Origin: Candidatus Flemingiibacterium merdigallinarum
GTDB taxonomy: Bacteria; Bacillota; Clostridia; Oscillospirales; CAG-272
DNA: 35,218 nucleotides
Assembly: GCA_904386005.1 (NCBI GenBank)
Contig: CAJFKR010000019.1
Span: 1 to 35,218 of the forward strand
Reading direction: 5' to 3'
Below the pieces are notes generated by a model. It had not been told where the DNA came from. It worked only from the letters and a program-made list of their open reading frames with translations, and made no database searches. Of the stretch, positions 8,149 through 15,815 are shown one piece after another; positions within the stretch are counted from its first letter, which is position 1; the number at the start of each line of letters is the position of its first letter. The translations under genes were made by a program, and so were the position numbers.

Positions 8149-8712
8149 ATGCTGCCACAGGTTGAACAAATTGCCGCACGAGTGCGCGAGCTGCGCGCCA
8201 TACTTGATATCGACCCCGACAAGATCGCCGCGAACATTGATGTTCCGCGCGAGGTTTATGACGATTACGAAAACGGAGTCACCGATATTCCGGTCGGAAA
8301 GCTCTACCTAATTGCGAATGAGCTTGGAGTCGACCCGACGGTGCTCCTACTCGGTGACGAGCCGCGCATGGTCGACTACACGATAGTCCGCGGCGGAAAC
8401 GGTCTCGCTGTTGAGCGGTATGCGGGCTACAAATTCACATCGCTCGCATATAATTATATTGACCGCGAAATGGAGCCGATGATCGTCACTCTCGACCCGA
8501 CCGATTCGATACCTGATCTTGTCACGCACGAAGGGCAGGAATTCAACCTCGTGCTCGAAGGGACGGTGGCAGTCAAGCTCGGTGAGCGCGAATACGTACT
8601 GCGCGCCGGAGACTCGATCTACTTCAATCCGTCGATACCGCACGGTCAACGCGCCATCGGTAAGGTCTCGAAGTTTTTAACTGTCATAAACGAAAACATG
8701 AAACGAAAATAA
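8149..8712 (+). CDS. XRE-family regulator with C-terminal cupin domain
   Basis: A 187-residue regulator. Residues 1-65 form a Cro/CI-type helix-turn-helix (RVRELRAILDIDPDKIAANIDVPREVYDDYENG). Residues about 110-187 form a cupin_2 barrel (HEGQEFNLVLEGTVAVKLG, then GDSIYFNPSIPHGQRA) that probably senses a small ligand. ATG 8149 is chosen because AAGGA (8136-8140) is 8 nt away; ATG 8143 is too close. The next gene, an acyl-CoA synthetase on the same strand, starts 108 bp later. XRE-cupin regulators beside AMP-forming synthetases recur in clostridia, so it may sense the acid or acyl-CoA handled by that enzyme. That link is inference. Confidence 0.88.
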   Translation: MLPQVEQIAARVRELRAILDIDPDKIAANIDVPREVYDDYENGVTDIPVGKLYLIANELGVDPTVLLLGDEPRMVDYTIVRGGNGLAVERYAGYKFTSLAYNYIDREMEPMIVTLDPTDSIPDLVTHEGQEFNLVLEGTVAVKLGEREYVLRAGDSIYFNPSIPHGQRAIGKVSKFLTVINENMKRK

Positions 8713-8820
8713 CGCGTCGGTCAAGGCTGGACTGTATGTAATGCGGTCATATGCACAGCTTTACGGGACGCGGCGGTCAAATTGACCGTGACGCTTGTAA
8801 AAAAAGGAATGAGTACATAA

Positions 8821-10506
8821 ATGAATTTTCTTTCAAGATACCTTCCGCGAATTGATTTTGACAGCTATCAGGATTTCAAGGACAATTACCGCGTTATAAT
8901 CCCCGATAATTTCAACTTCGGCTACGATATCATAGACGAATACGCGCGGCTTGAGCCGTCGAAGCCGGCGCTGCTCTGGCTCAACGACGACGGCGACGAG
9001 GCGGAATTCACGTTCGGAGACGTCAAGGAATACTCCGACCGCATAGCTAACCTGCTCACCGGTCTCGGAATCGGCAAGGGCGACCGCGTCATGCTGATTT
9101 TGAAGCAGCGTCCCGAGGTGTGGTTTACACTTGTCGCACTATGTAAAATGGGCGCGACCTCGATCCCCGCGTCCTTTCAGCTCACCGAAAAAGACATCAT
9201 CTACCGCTGCGACGCCGCGAACATCAAGATGATAATCGCCGCCGAGGATGAAAATATCATCGGTCACATCAGAAATTCGCGTGATAAGTGCAAGACGCTC
9301 AAATACGTCGGTCTGGTCGGCGACGACATCAGCGAGCGGTTCGGCGATGAATTTCTCGACATGAGACGGCTCACACGCGAAGCCTCCCCGAACTATGAGC
9401 GCCCGACCGGCGACGCGGCTTGTCAGAATTATGACACAATGCTGATGTATTTCTCATCGGGTACGACCGGTATGCCGAAGATGATCGCGCACAACTTCCT
9501 ATACCCGCTCGGTCACATCACGACCGCCCACTACTGGCAGAAGGTCGAGGACGGCGGACGTCATCTGACCGTCTCGGATTCGGGCTGGGCGAAGTTTGCG
9601 TGGGGCAAGATATACGGTCAGTGGATCTGCGGCGCGGTCAACGTCGCGTACGACACCGACAAGTTCGTGCCGGCTAAGCTGCTCGCGGCGATAGATCACC
9701 TGAAGCTGACTACCTTCTGCGCGCCGCCGACTATCTACCGTTTCCTTATAAAGGAGGATATGTCGGGCTGCGATTTCTCGACGATACATCACTGCGGAAC
9801 GGCGGGAGAGCCGCTGAATCCGGAGGTCGTCACACGTTTTCGCGAGGCGACCGGACACACGATATACGAGGGCTTCGGTCAGACCGAAACCACCGTCCTG
9901 CTCGCGAATTTCGGCTGGGACGAGATCAAGGTCGGCTCGACCGGCAAGCCGTCGCCGATTTACGACATCGACATTGTCGACGAGGACGGCAACTCCTGCG
10001 AGGACGGTATCGTCGGTCACATAGTAATAAAGAACGGCGGACAGCATCCGGTCGGTCTGTTCATGGAATATACCGGCGACAGCGAGACTATGGCAAGCTC
10101 ATGGAAGAATGGCGTCTACGACACCGGCGACATGGCATGGCGCGACTCGGACGGCTACTTCTGGTTTGAGGGCAGAGGCGACGACGTCATCAAATGTTCG
10201 GGCTACCGCATCGGTCCGTTTGAGGTCGAGAGCGCGCTCATGACGCATCCGTCGGTGCTCGAGTGCGCGGTCACGGCCGTGCCCGACCCGATTCGCGGTC
10301 AGGTCGTAAAGGCGACTATCGTATTGGTTCCGTCGTGGCGCGACAAGGCGGGCGACGAGCTCAAGAAGGAATTGCAGAATCACGTCAAGGTCACGACCGC
10401 GCCCTACAAGTACCCGCGCGTAGTCGAATTCGTCACCGAGCTGCCCAAGACGACGAGCGGCAAGATCCGCCGCGCCGAGATTCGCAAGAACGACGAGAGA
10501 AAGTAA
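8821..10506 (+). CDS. AMP-forming acyl-CoA synthetase
   Basis: A 561-residue member of the ANL superfamily; it activates a carboxylic acid with ATP to an acyl-AMP and then to acyl-CoA. The ATP-binding loop is YFSSGTTGMPK (about 209-219). The A5 region reads GFGQTET and the A7/A8 region YDTGDMAWRDSDGYFWFEGRGDD. The C-terminal lysine in KTTSGKIRR (Lys548) is the adenylation lysine. The GRGDDVIKCSGYRIGPFEVE pattern is typical of acetyl-/medium-chain synthetases. Chain length cannot be read from sequence. It is probably co-transcribed with the upstream XRE-cupin regulator. AAGGA lies 12 nt before the ATG. No clear terminator follows, only a small hairpin (10531-10546). Confidence 0.93.
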   Translation: MNFLSRYLPRIDFDSYQDFKDNYRVIIPDNFNFGYDIIDEYARLEPSKPALLWLNDDGDEAEFTFGDVKEYSDRIANLLTGLGIGKGDRVMLILKQRPEVWFTLVALCKMGATSIPASFQLTEKDIIYRCDAANIKMIIAAEDENIIGHIRNSRDKCKTLKYVGLVGDDISERFGDEFLDMRRLTREASPNYERPTGDAACQNYDTMLMYFSSGTTGMPKMIAHNFLYPLGHITTAHYWQKVEDGGRHLTVSDSGWAKFAWGKIYGQWICGAVNVAYDTDKFVPAKLLAAIDHLKLTTFCAPPTIYRFLIKEDMSGCDFSTIHHCGTAGEPLNPEVVTRFREATGHTIYEGFGQTETTVLLANFGWDEIKVGSTGKPSPIYDIDIVDEDGNSCEDGIVGHIVIKNGGQHPVGLFMEYTGDSETMASSWKNGVYDTGDMAWRDSDGYFWFEGRGDDVIKCSGYRIGPFEVESALMTHPSVLECAVTAVPDPIRGQVVKATIVLVPSWRDKAGDELKKELQNHVKVTTAPYKYPRVVEFVTELPKTTSGKIRRAEIRKNDERK

Positions 10507-10663
10507 AATTAGGACTGAATATAAAGGCGGAGACTGAGGTCAGTCTTCAATACATACCTGACGAAACATATTCAATTTTTTCCGGCAGGCATAAATCAAT
10601 GGGAGAATCCGGAATCAGACCGGACGGCGAGAGCTTCGTCCGGCTTCCGGTGTGTATTTTGCC

Positions 10664-11548
10664 ATGGAATTTACAAAAAACAGCGCTCCGCTGCTCATTG
10701 TCATGGGGCAGTCGAACGCGCACGCGCACGCGACACATCTCAATGAAGCCGAAGTTATACGCACGCCGCTCAAAAATGTGTTCGGTCTGTCGCGCGAATA
10801 CAATCAGTACTACGACCTTGTCGACGTCACGTGGAGCGGCTTTCGAACCGACGGCATGAATCTCGGCGAGACGCAGGACGACACCGCCTCGCTCGCGAAC
10901 TACTTCGCCGCGATGTGGCAGTCGGCTATAGACGGCGGCAGGGAGCTGCCCGATTTGTACATAATTCAGATTTCGGTCGGCGGGCAGGGAATCGCCGAGT
11001 TCGAGGCGAACGGCTGGAATATGTGGTACCCGCTGCGCGCTCCGAAATTAAAGCCCGGACCGTTCGGCACCTGCGACATCTCGCTCTATCCGCTCGCGAC
11101 CGAGATACTGTCGCTCGCCTTTATGAATCTGATTTATGCCGGAAAGACTCCGCAGGTCATCGGCTTGCACTGGAATCAGTGGGAGACCGAGGCGCACACC
11201 GGTTCCAAGGCGCTGAACGAAGCTCGCGAAAACTACAAGAATCTGTTCTGGGGCTTTTTCACCGCGCTGGGCAGCGACGATACCGGTCGCGAGATTCCGC
11301 TCTATCTCTACCGTCCGCTGACCGAAAACTACGAGCCGAGCCGGGTCGAGCGGGTCGATAAGCTGTTCTGTGAGTTCACGCAGGAATATGCCGACTGCCG
11401 TATGCTCGACCTTACGAAGTCGAAGCTGTACAACGATACGTCGAGTACGCACGGCATATTCCAGAACGACGGAATCCACTACCTCCCCGAGGCGCACCGC
11501 TATTTTGCCGAGCGTCAGTGGGAAGACATTTTCGGAATCAAGGGCTGA
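10664..11548 (+). CDS. SGNH hydrolase, sialate O-acetylesterase-like
   Basis: About 294 residues. The N-terminal LLIVMGQSNAHAH carries the GQSN nucleophile block of the sialate-O-acetylesterase/CE6 group. DLYIIQISVGGQG is a plausible oxyanion-hole strand. QNDGIHYLPEAH holds the DxxH catalytic pair near the C-terminus. It therefore probably removes acetyl groups from a glycan or related ester. No signal peptide is visible, so it is likely cytoplasmic, unlike many CE6 enzymes. The start is unclear: ATG 10664 or GTG 10652, neither with a good Shine-Dalgarno sequence. A CCGGAC/GTCCGG hairpin lies just upstream, near 10620-10640. Its neighbours do not point to a substrate. Confidence 0.78.
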   Translation: MEFTKNSAPLLIVMGQSNAHAHATHLNEAEVIRTPLKNVFGLSREYNQYYDLVDVTWSGFRTDGMNLGETQDDTASLANYFAAMWQSAIDGGRELPDLYIIQISVGGQGIAEFEANGWNMWYPLRAPKLKPGPFGTCDISLYPLATEILSLAFMNLIYAGKTPQVIGLHWNQWETEAHTGSKALNEARENYKNLFWGFFTALGSDDTGREIPLYLYRPLTENYEPSRVERVDKLFCEFTQEYADCRMLDLTKSKLYNDTSSTHGIFQNDGIHYLPEAHRYFAERQWEDIFGIKG

Positions 11549-11630
11549 CAGCCATCGCGGTTATCTACAGGCATAATCCGGATATATTGACGCAAATCGA
11601 CAGCTCGCAAGGGGGAATAAACTAAAATAA

Positions 11631-12098
11631 ATGGTGCTTGATGAAATTGACTACAAAATCCTGCGCTGCCTGAAGAAAAACGCCCGTGAAAAGGCGTCGG
11701 CGATCAGCGAGGAGATCTCGCTGTCAGTTTCGGCAGTTATCGAACGCATTAAAAAGCTCGAGGCTTCGGGTATCATTACCGGTTACACCGCGATTTTTGA
11801 CCAGAAGCAGCTCGGCAACGATATGACCGCGCTCATGGAGGTGAGCCTCGAGCACCCTCGGTATTACGACGCGTTCTGCGAGATGGTCGCGAGTATTGAC
11901 AGCATAGTATCCTGTTATTACATGACCGGCGATTATGATTTTATGCTGCGCATAGTCACCGATTCTTCTGACAGTCTCGAGCTCATTCACCGCCGGATCA
12001 AAAGTATGGAGGGAGTCAGCGCGACCGAAACTCACTTTGTCCTGAAAGAGGTTAAAAACGAGTATTCGGTCATTGTGCATAATGATAACAGCAATTGA
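11631..12098 (+). CDS. Lrp/AsnC-family transcriptional regulator
   Basis: 155 residues with the two-domain Lrp layout. The N-terminal helix-turn-helix is LDEIDYKILRCLKKNAREKASAISEEISLSVSAVIERIKKLE. The RAM ligand-binding domain follows (about 70-150), including SCYYMTGDYDFMLRIVT, the conserved G-D-Y-D turn. Such proteins form octamers and respond to amino acids. AAGGGGGA sits 14 nt before the ATG, a long spacing. Its 3' end overlaps the start of alr by 17 bp, so the two are translationally coupled. Control of alr by alanine or another amino acid is a reasonable inference from this coupling. Confidence 0.92.
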   Translation: MVLDEIDYKILRCLKKNAREKASAISEEISLSVSAVIERIKKLEASGIITGYTAIFDQKQLGNDMTALMEVSLEHPRYYDAFCEMVASIDSIVSCYYMTGDYDFMLRIVTDSSDSLELIHRRIKSMEGVSATETHFVLKEVKNEYSVIVHNDNSN

Positions 12099-13248
12099 CA
12101 GAAACACCGCCCGAGCATGGGCGGAGATTGATCTTTCGGTGATACGCAAAAACTACCTTTCCGCGTGCGATTACGCCGCGCGGTATGGCGCCGGCGTCAT
12201 GGCGATAATGAAGGCGAACGCGTATGGTCACGGAGCCGAACGGGTCGCGCTTGAGCTTGAGCGGTACTGCGGAGCGAAATACTTCGCGGTCGCGACGCTC
12301 GACGAGGCGCTCGAGCTGACCGGAGCCGGAATCAGCTCGAAGATACTGATACTCAGCGAGGTACACCCGTCGCTCTACGGCGAGCTTTGCAGGTATCCGA
12401 ACATCATGACGAGCATATTCAGATACGAGTCGGCGAAAAAGCTGTCCGAAGCCGCGTTTTGTGCCGGTGTCTGTGCGGAATACTTTCTCGCGGTCGACAC
12501 CGGAATGTCGCGCATCGGCTTTGAGTTCACGACGGATGAAAAGCAGTCGGCGAGCCTTGATGAGATTGTGAAAATCACCGCTCTGCCGAATCTGAAATGC
12601 GCCGGTATATTCAGTCACTACGCCTGCGCCGACGAGCGCGACAAGACCTCGGCGCTGCTTCAAAAGTCGAGATTTGACCTGCTTTTGTCCGAGCTAAAAA
12701 AACGCGGAATCGATCCGCCGATACGCAGTATGTGCAACAGCGCGGCGTTGTGCGAGCCGGAATTCGCGGACAAATATGACCTTGTGCGCGAGGGAATCGG
12801 CATATACGGACTGTCGCCGTCAAGCGAGGTCGAGAACAGACTCGGCGTCACTCCGGCGATGAGCCTGATGGCGCGCGTCACCGATATAAAGACGCTCGGT
12901 CCGGGCGTCGGTATCAGCTACGGGCACACGTTTGTGACCGAGCGCGAGACGCGCGTCGCGACGATTCCGGTCGGCTACGCCGACGGCTACCCGCGCCTGC
13001 TATCAAACAAAGCCGGAGTCATCATCGACGGCGAATACGCGCCGATACTCGGTCGGGTCTGCATGGACCAGATGATGGTCGATGTGACAAACATACCGTC
13101 GGCTGCGATAGATTCGACGGCTACGCTGCTTGGTGCTGACGAGCGTGTCAGTGCCGACCGGCTCGCGTCGATTATCGGCACTATCGGATACGAGCTTATC
13201 TGTGCGGTATCACCAAGAATTCCGCGAATATATATAAACGGTAAATAA
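12082..13248 (+). CDS. alr: Alanine racemase
   Basis: A PLP enzyme that interconverts L- and D-alanine for peptidoglycan. The 388-residue product has the PLP lysine in MAIMKANAYGHG (about Lys44) and the second catalytic base, the tyrosine in GISYGHTF (about Tyr280). Other conserved blocks are VDTGMSRIGFE, MCNSAALCE, REGIGIYGLSP and GRVCMDQMMVDVT. The length is normal. ATG 12082 lies within the end of the Lrp gene; a TTG 9 nt upstream is less likely. Because D-Ala is also needed for spore germination control, clostridia often have more than one racemase; this copy reads as a standard Alr. Confidence 0.95.
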   Translation: MITAIDRNTARAWAEIDLSVIRKNYLSACDYAARYGAGVMAIMKANAYGHGAERVALELERYCGAKYFAVATLDEALELTGAGISSKILILSEVHPSLYGELCRYPNIMTSIFRYESAKKLSEAAFCAGVCAEYFLAVDTGMSRIGFEFTTDEKQSASLDEIVKITALPNLKCAGIFSHYACADERDKTSALLQKSRFDLLLSELKKRGIDPPIRSMCNSAALCEPEFADKYDLVREGIGIYGLSPSSEVENRLGVTPAMSLMARVTDIKTLGPGVGISYGHTFVTERETRVATIPVGYADGYPRLLSNKAGVIIDGEYAPILGRVCMDQMMVDVTNIPSAAIDSTATLLGADERVSADRLASIIGTIGYELICAVSPRIPRIYINGK

Positions 13249-13282
13249 TATTCAACAAAATTAATTAATTTTTGAAAAGCTA

Positions 13283-13311
13283 TTGCATTTTGCCGCGAAA
13301 TGTGATATACT
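13283..13311 (+). promoter_or_regulatory. Promoter for rpmE
   Basis: TTGCAT (13283-13288), 17 bp, TATACT (13306-13311), with TGTGA before the -10. A TATTGCA/TGCAATA hairpin (about 13325-13347) lies in the leader. Confidence 0.8.
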
Positions 13312-13368
13312 AAATTGTATTAATTATTGCATATGGGAATTGCAATAGAATGAGTGAGGTGTTATAAA

Positions 13369-13581
13369 ATGAAGGAAGGAATTCATCCCGAATATAAAGA
13401 AGTTACAATAAAGTGTGCTTGCGGCGAGACCGTCACCACAAAGTCGACCAAGGGCGGCGAGATTCGAGTTGAAATCTGCTCGAAGTGCCACCCGTTCTAT
13501 ACCGGTAAGCAGAAGCTCGTCGATGCCGGCGGACGCGTTGATAAGTTCAAGAAGCGTATTCAGCAGGCAAGCGGCAAATAA
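13369..13581 (+). CDS. rpmE: 50S ribosomal protein L31 (zinc-binding form)
   Basis: 70 residues. Two cysteine pairs, CACGETV near residue 16 and EICSKCHPF near residue 37, are the zinc ligands of the C+ form of L31, so this is the zinc-replete paralogue. HPFYTGKQ and the basic KFKKR tail are typical. GTGAGGTG is spaced 8 nt from the ATG. It has its own promoter and a strong terminator. The leader hairpin could be autoregulatory, but nothing proves it. Confidence 0.96.
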   Translation: MKEGIHPEYKEVTIKCACGETVTTKSTKGGEIRVEICSKCHPFYTGKQKLVDAGGRVDKFKKRIQQASGK

Positions 13582-13605
13582 ACTACTTCTTTTGTCGGAA
13601 GTTGT

Positions 13606-13653
13606 GGCTCGTGTGCGTCTTTATTGTACGTACACGAGCCATTTTGTCTTTTT
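13606..13653 (+). terminator. Rho-independent terminator after rpmE
   Basis: GGCTCGTGT (13606-13614) pairs perfectly with ACACGAGCC (13632-13640); ATTTTGTCTTTTT follows. Confidence 0.88.
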
Positions 13654-13680
13654 AGCGCAGATATTTGCAGAAATAACGCA

Positions 13681-13729
13681 AAAATCCGATCTGCCCGTCG
13701 GATTTTGCAAGCTGTTACTCGGGCAGATC
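13681..13729 (+). promoter_or_regulatory. hflX leader with mutually exclusive hairpins
   Basis: AAAATCCGA (13681-13689) can pair with TCGGATTTT (13698-13706), whose strand ends in a T-run. GATCTGCCCG (13688-13697) can instead pair over 10 bp with CGGGCAGATC (13720-13729). The second pairing uses the loop and part of the stem of the first, so both cannot form. The downstream arm ends 34 nt before the hflX start. I could not identify a convincing promoter in 13654-13680. Confidence 0.5.
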
Positions 13730-13763
13730 TGTAAAATAGATTTGTATAGAGGAAGTGACATAT

Positions 13764-15095
13764 ATGCAGGAATTTGAAAGAGCCGTTTTGGTCGCGCTTA
13801 AGCTTTCCGACATGAAGGAAAATGAGTGCGAGACCTCGCTTGCCGAGCTCGAACGACTACTCGATACCGCGGGCGGAAGTGTGTTCGCGAAGCTGGTGCA
13901 GGCGCTCGACAACCCGAATCCGAAAACCTGTATCGGCAGCGGAAAGCTCATCGAGCTTAACGAGCTGTGTGAAAATAACGACATCAAGCTTGTGATATTC
14001 GACCTCGAGCTGTCGCCCGCGCAGATTAAAAATATCGAGGACGGACTCGGCGACGATGTGCGTGTCCTCGACCGCTCGATGCTGATACTCGACATCTTCG
14101 CTCTGCACGCAAAGACCAGCGAGGGCAAATTGCAGGTCGAGCTGGCGCAGTTAAAATACACCGCGCCGAGACTTGTCGGCAAGGGCAATGAGCTGTCGCG
14201 TCTCGGCGGCGGAATCGGCACGCGCGGTCCGGGCGAGTCGAAGCTCGAAACCGACCGCCGCCACTTGAAGCGCAGAATCGAACAGTTGTCCGCCGAGCTC
14301 GATGAGCTCGACCGCGCGCGCATGACCCGGCGCAGCGCGCGCGAGCGTTCGGGGATAGTCAAGTGCGCGATTGTCGGATACACGAACGCCGGAAAGTCGA
14401 CCCTGCTCAACCGCCTGACCGACGCCGGCATACTCGCCGAGGACAAACTGTTCGCGACGCTCGACCCGACGACGCGCAAGTTCACGCTGCCGTCCGGCGT
14501 CGAGATACTGCTGACCGACACGGTTGGGTTCATCCGCAACCTGCCGCACCACTTGATCAAGGCGTTCAAGTCGACGCTCGACGAGACGGTATACGCGGAT
14601 ATCATCATAATTATTATCGACGCGTCCGACCCCGAAGCTGAAAGCCAGTTGGCGGTCACCGAAAATCTGCTCGAGGAGCTGGGAGCCGCCGGCAAGCCGA
14701 CGATACGCGTGTTCAACAAATGCGACCGGCTCGACAACGCAAAGGTGCTGATGAGCGGCTTTGAGACCGGAAGCAATGAGGTCGCGGCAGTCAGCGCGCT
14801 GACCGGAGAGGGAATCGACGATTTCGTCGCAAAGCTCGAGCGCATGGTGCTCGACGGCAAGACTGACGAGGTGTTCAGAATCCCGAACTCGGACGCGGGA
14901 GTGCTGAACCGGCTGTACGGCGCGGCTAAGGTGAACAGTGTCGAATACGGCGACGAGTATCTGACAGTCTCGGCGACGGTCGACGCAAAGACGCGCGGGC
15001 AGTACGCGAAGTATTTGGAGCAAAAGCAAATCGCGGCGTATGACAACGACGCTGAAACCGAAACGGGCGAATATGGCGAAGAAAAAGACGACTGA
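13764..15095 (+). CDS. hflX: Ribosome-associated GTPase HflX
   Basis: 443 residues. HflX binds the 50S subunit and can split stalled or hibernating ribosomes under stress. The N-terminal HflX-specific domain includes TCIGSGKLIEL and GGGIGTRGPGESKLETDRR. The G domain has G1 GYTNAGKST (about 205-213), G3 DTVGF, G4 NKCD and G5 SAL. The acidic C-terminal tail is low-complexity. ATG 13764 follows GAGGAAGTG; an upstream GTG at 13755 overlaps that Shine-Dalgarno sequence. It overlaps the next gene (yigZ) by 23 bp, so the two are an operon. Two alternative hairpins lie just upstream. Confidence 0.95.
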   Translation: MQEFERAVLVALKLSDMKENECETSLAELERLLDTAGGSVFAKLVQALDNPNPKTCIGSGKLIELNELCENNDIKLVIFDLELSPAQIKNIEDGLGDDVRVLDRSMLILDIFALHAKTSEGKLQVELAQLKYTAPRLVGKGNELSRLGGGIGTRGPGESKLETDRRHLKRRIEQLSAELDELDRARMTRRSARERSGIVKCAIVGYTNAGKSTLLNRLTDAGILAEDKLFATLDPTTRKFTLPSGVEILLTDTVGFIRNLPHHLIKAFKSTLDETVYADIIIIIIDASDPEAESQLAVTENLLEELGAAGKPTIRVFNKCDRLDNAKVLMSGFETGSNEVAAVSALTGEGIDDFVAKLERMVLDGKTDEVFRIPNSDAGVLNRLYGAAKVNSVEYGDEYLTVSATVDAKTRGQYAKYLEQKQIAAYDNDAETETGEYGEEKDD

Positions 15096-15744
15096 ATCCG
15101 CCGGACAAAACGAAGCGGCAAAGCCCAGATTGTATACGACGCTCGCGCGTGAAGCGTCTGCCGAATTCACCGAGAAGAAGTCGCTGTTCATCGGCTACGC
15201 GGCGCCGACTAAGACCGAGCAGGACGCGCTCGATTTCATCGCGAAAATCAGGAAAAAGCATTCGGACGCGACGCACAATGTCTATGCTTATCAGCTGAAC
15301 GGCGGCGGCATCGCGCGCTATTCGGACGACGGCGAGCCGCAGGGCACCGCCGGAGTTCCGGTGCTCGACATAATCAAAAAGAGCGGCGCGGACGATGTGT
15401 GCGTCGTGGTCACGCGATATTTCGGCGGAATCCTGCTCGGCGCGGGCGGGCTTGTCCGCGCGTATGCCGCCGGAGCCAAGGCGGCGATCGACGCGGCGGG
15501 AATCGTGACCTACGAGAATTACACCGAGTTCAAACTGGTGTCGGGCTATTCCGAGTATCAGAAGCTCGAATACGAGCTGCCGAGGTATCATGTCAAGGTC
15601 GATTCGACCGATTTCGGCGGCGATGTGACCCTGAAGCTCGCGATACGCGCGGTCGACTATGACAATTTCGCCGCGCGCGTCTCCGAGCTGTTCGCCGGTC
15701 GGATAAAGCCGGAGATTACCGGCGAGCGGTTCGACTACGAGTAA
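15073..15744 (+). CDS. yigZ: YigZ/IMPACT family protein
   Basis: A 223-residue member of the UPF0029/IMPACT family. The hallmark YSDDGEPQGTAGVPVLDII and TRYFGGILLGAGGLVRAY blocks are complete, followed by the smaller C-terminal domain (about 140-210). The family shares the ribosomal S5/EF-G domain IV-like fold and its role in bacteria is not settled. The N-terminus is lysine-rich (MAKKKTTES). ATG 15073 lies within the end of hflX; an in-frame ATG at 15040 would give a longer overlap. Coupling to hflX suggests a shared translation-related setting, but that is inference. Confidence 0.9.
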   Translation: MAKKKTTESAGQNEAAKPRLYTTLAREASAEFTEKKSLFIGYAAPTKTEQDALDFIAKIRKKHSDATHNVYAYQLNGGGIARYSDDGEPQGTAGVPVLDIIKKSGADDVCVVVTRYFGGILLGAGGLVRAYAAGAKAAIDAAGIVTYENYTEFKLVSGYSEYQKLEYELPRYHVKVDSTDFGGDVTLKLAIRAVDYDNFAARVSELFAGRIKPEITGERFDYE

Positions 15745-15815
15745 ACGGTCATATCGGTTATAATTTGAGCAAACATTCATATCGGTAAAAATCATGGGAT
15801 ATGGAGGAAGGACAG

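Noticed and set aside
13715..15121. Long open frame on the strand opposite hflX
   Set aside because: Low-complexity Ser/Arg-rich translation that mirrors the codon bias of hflX; hflX motifs are complete on the plus strand.
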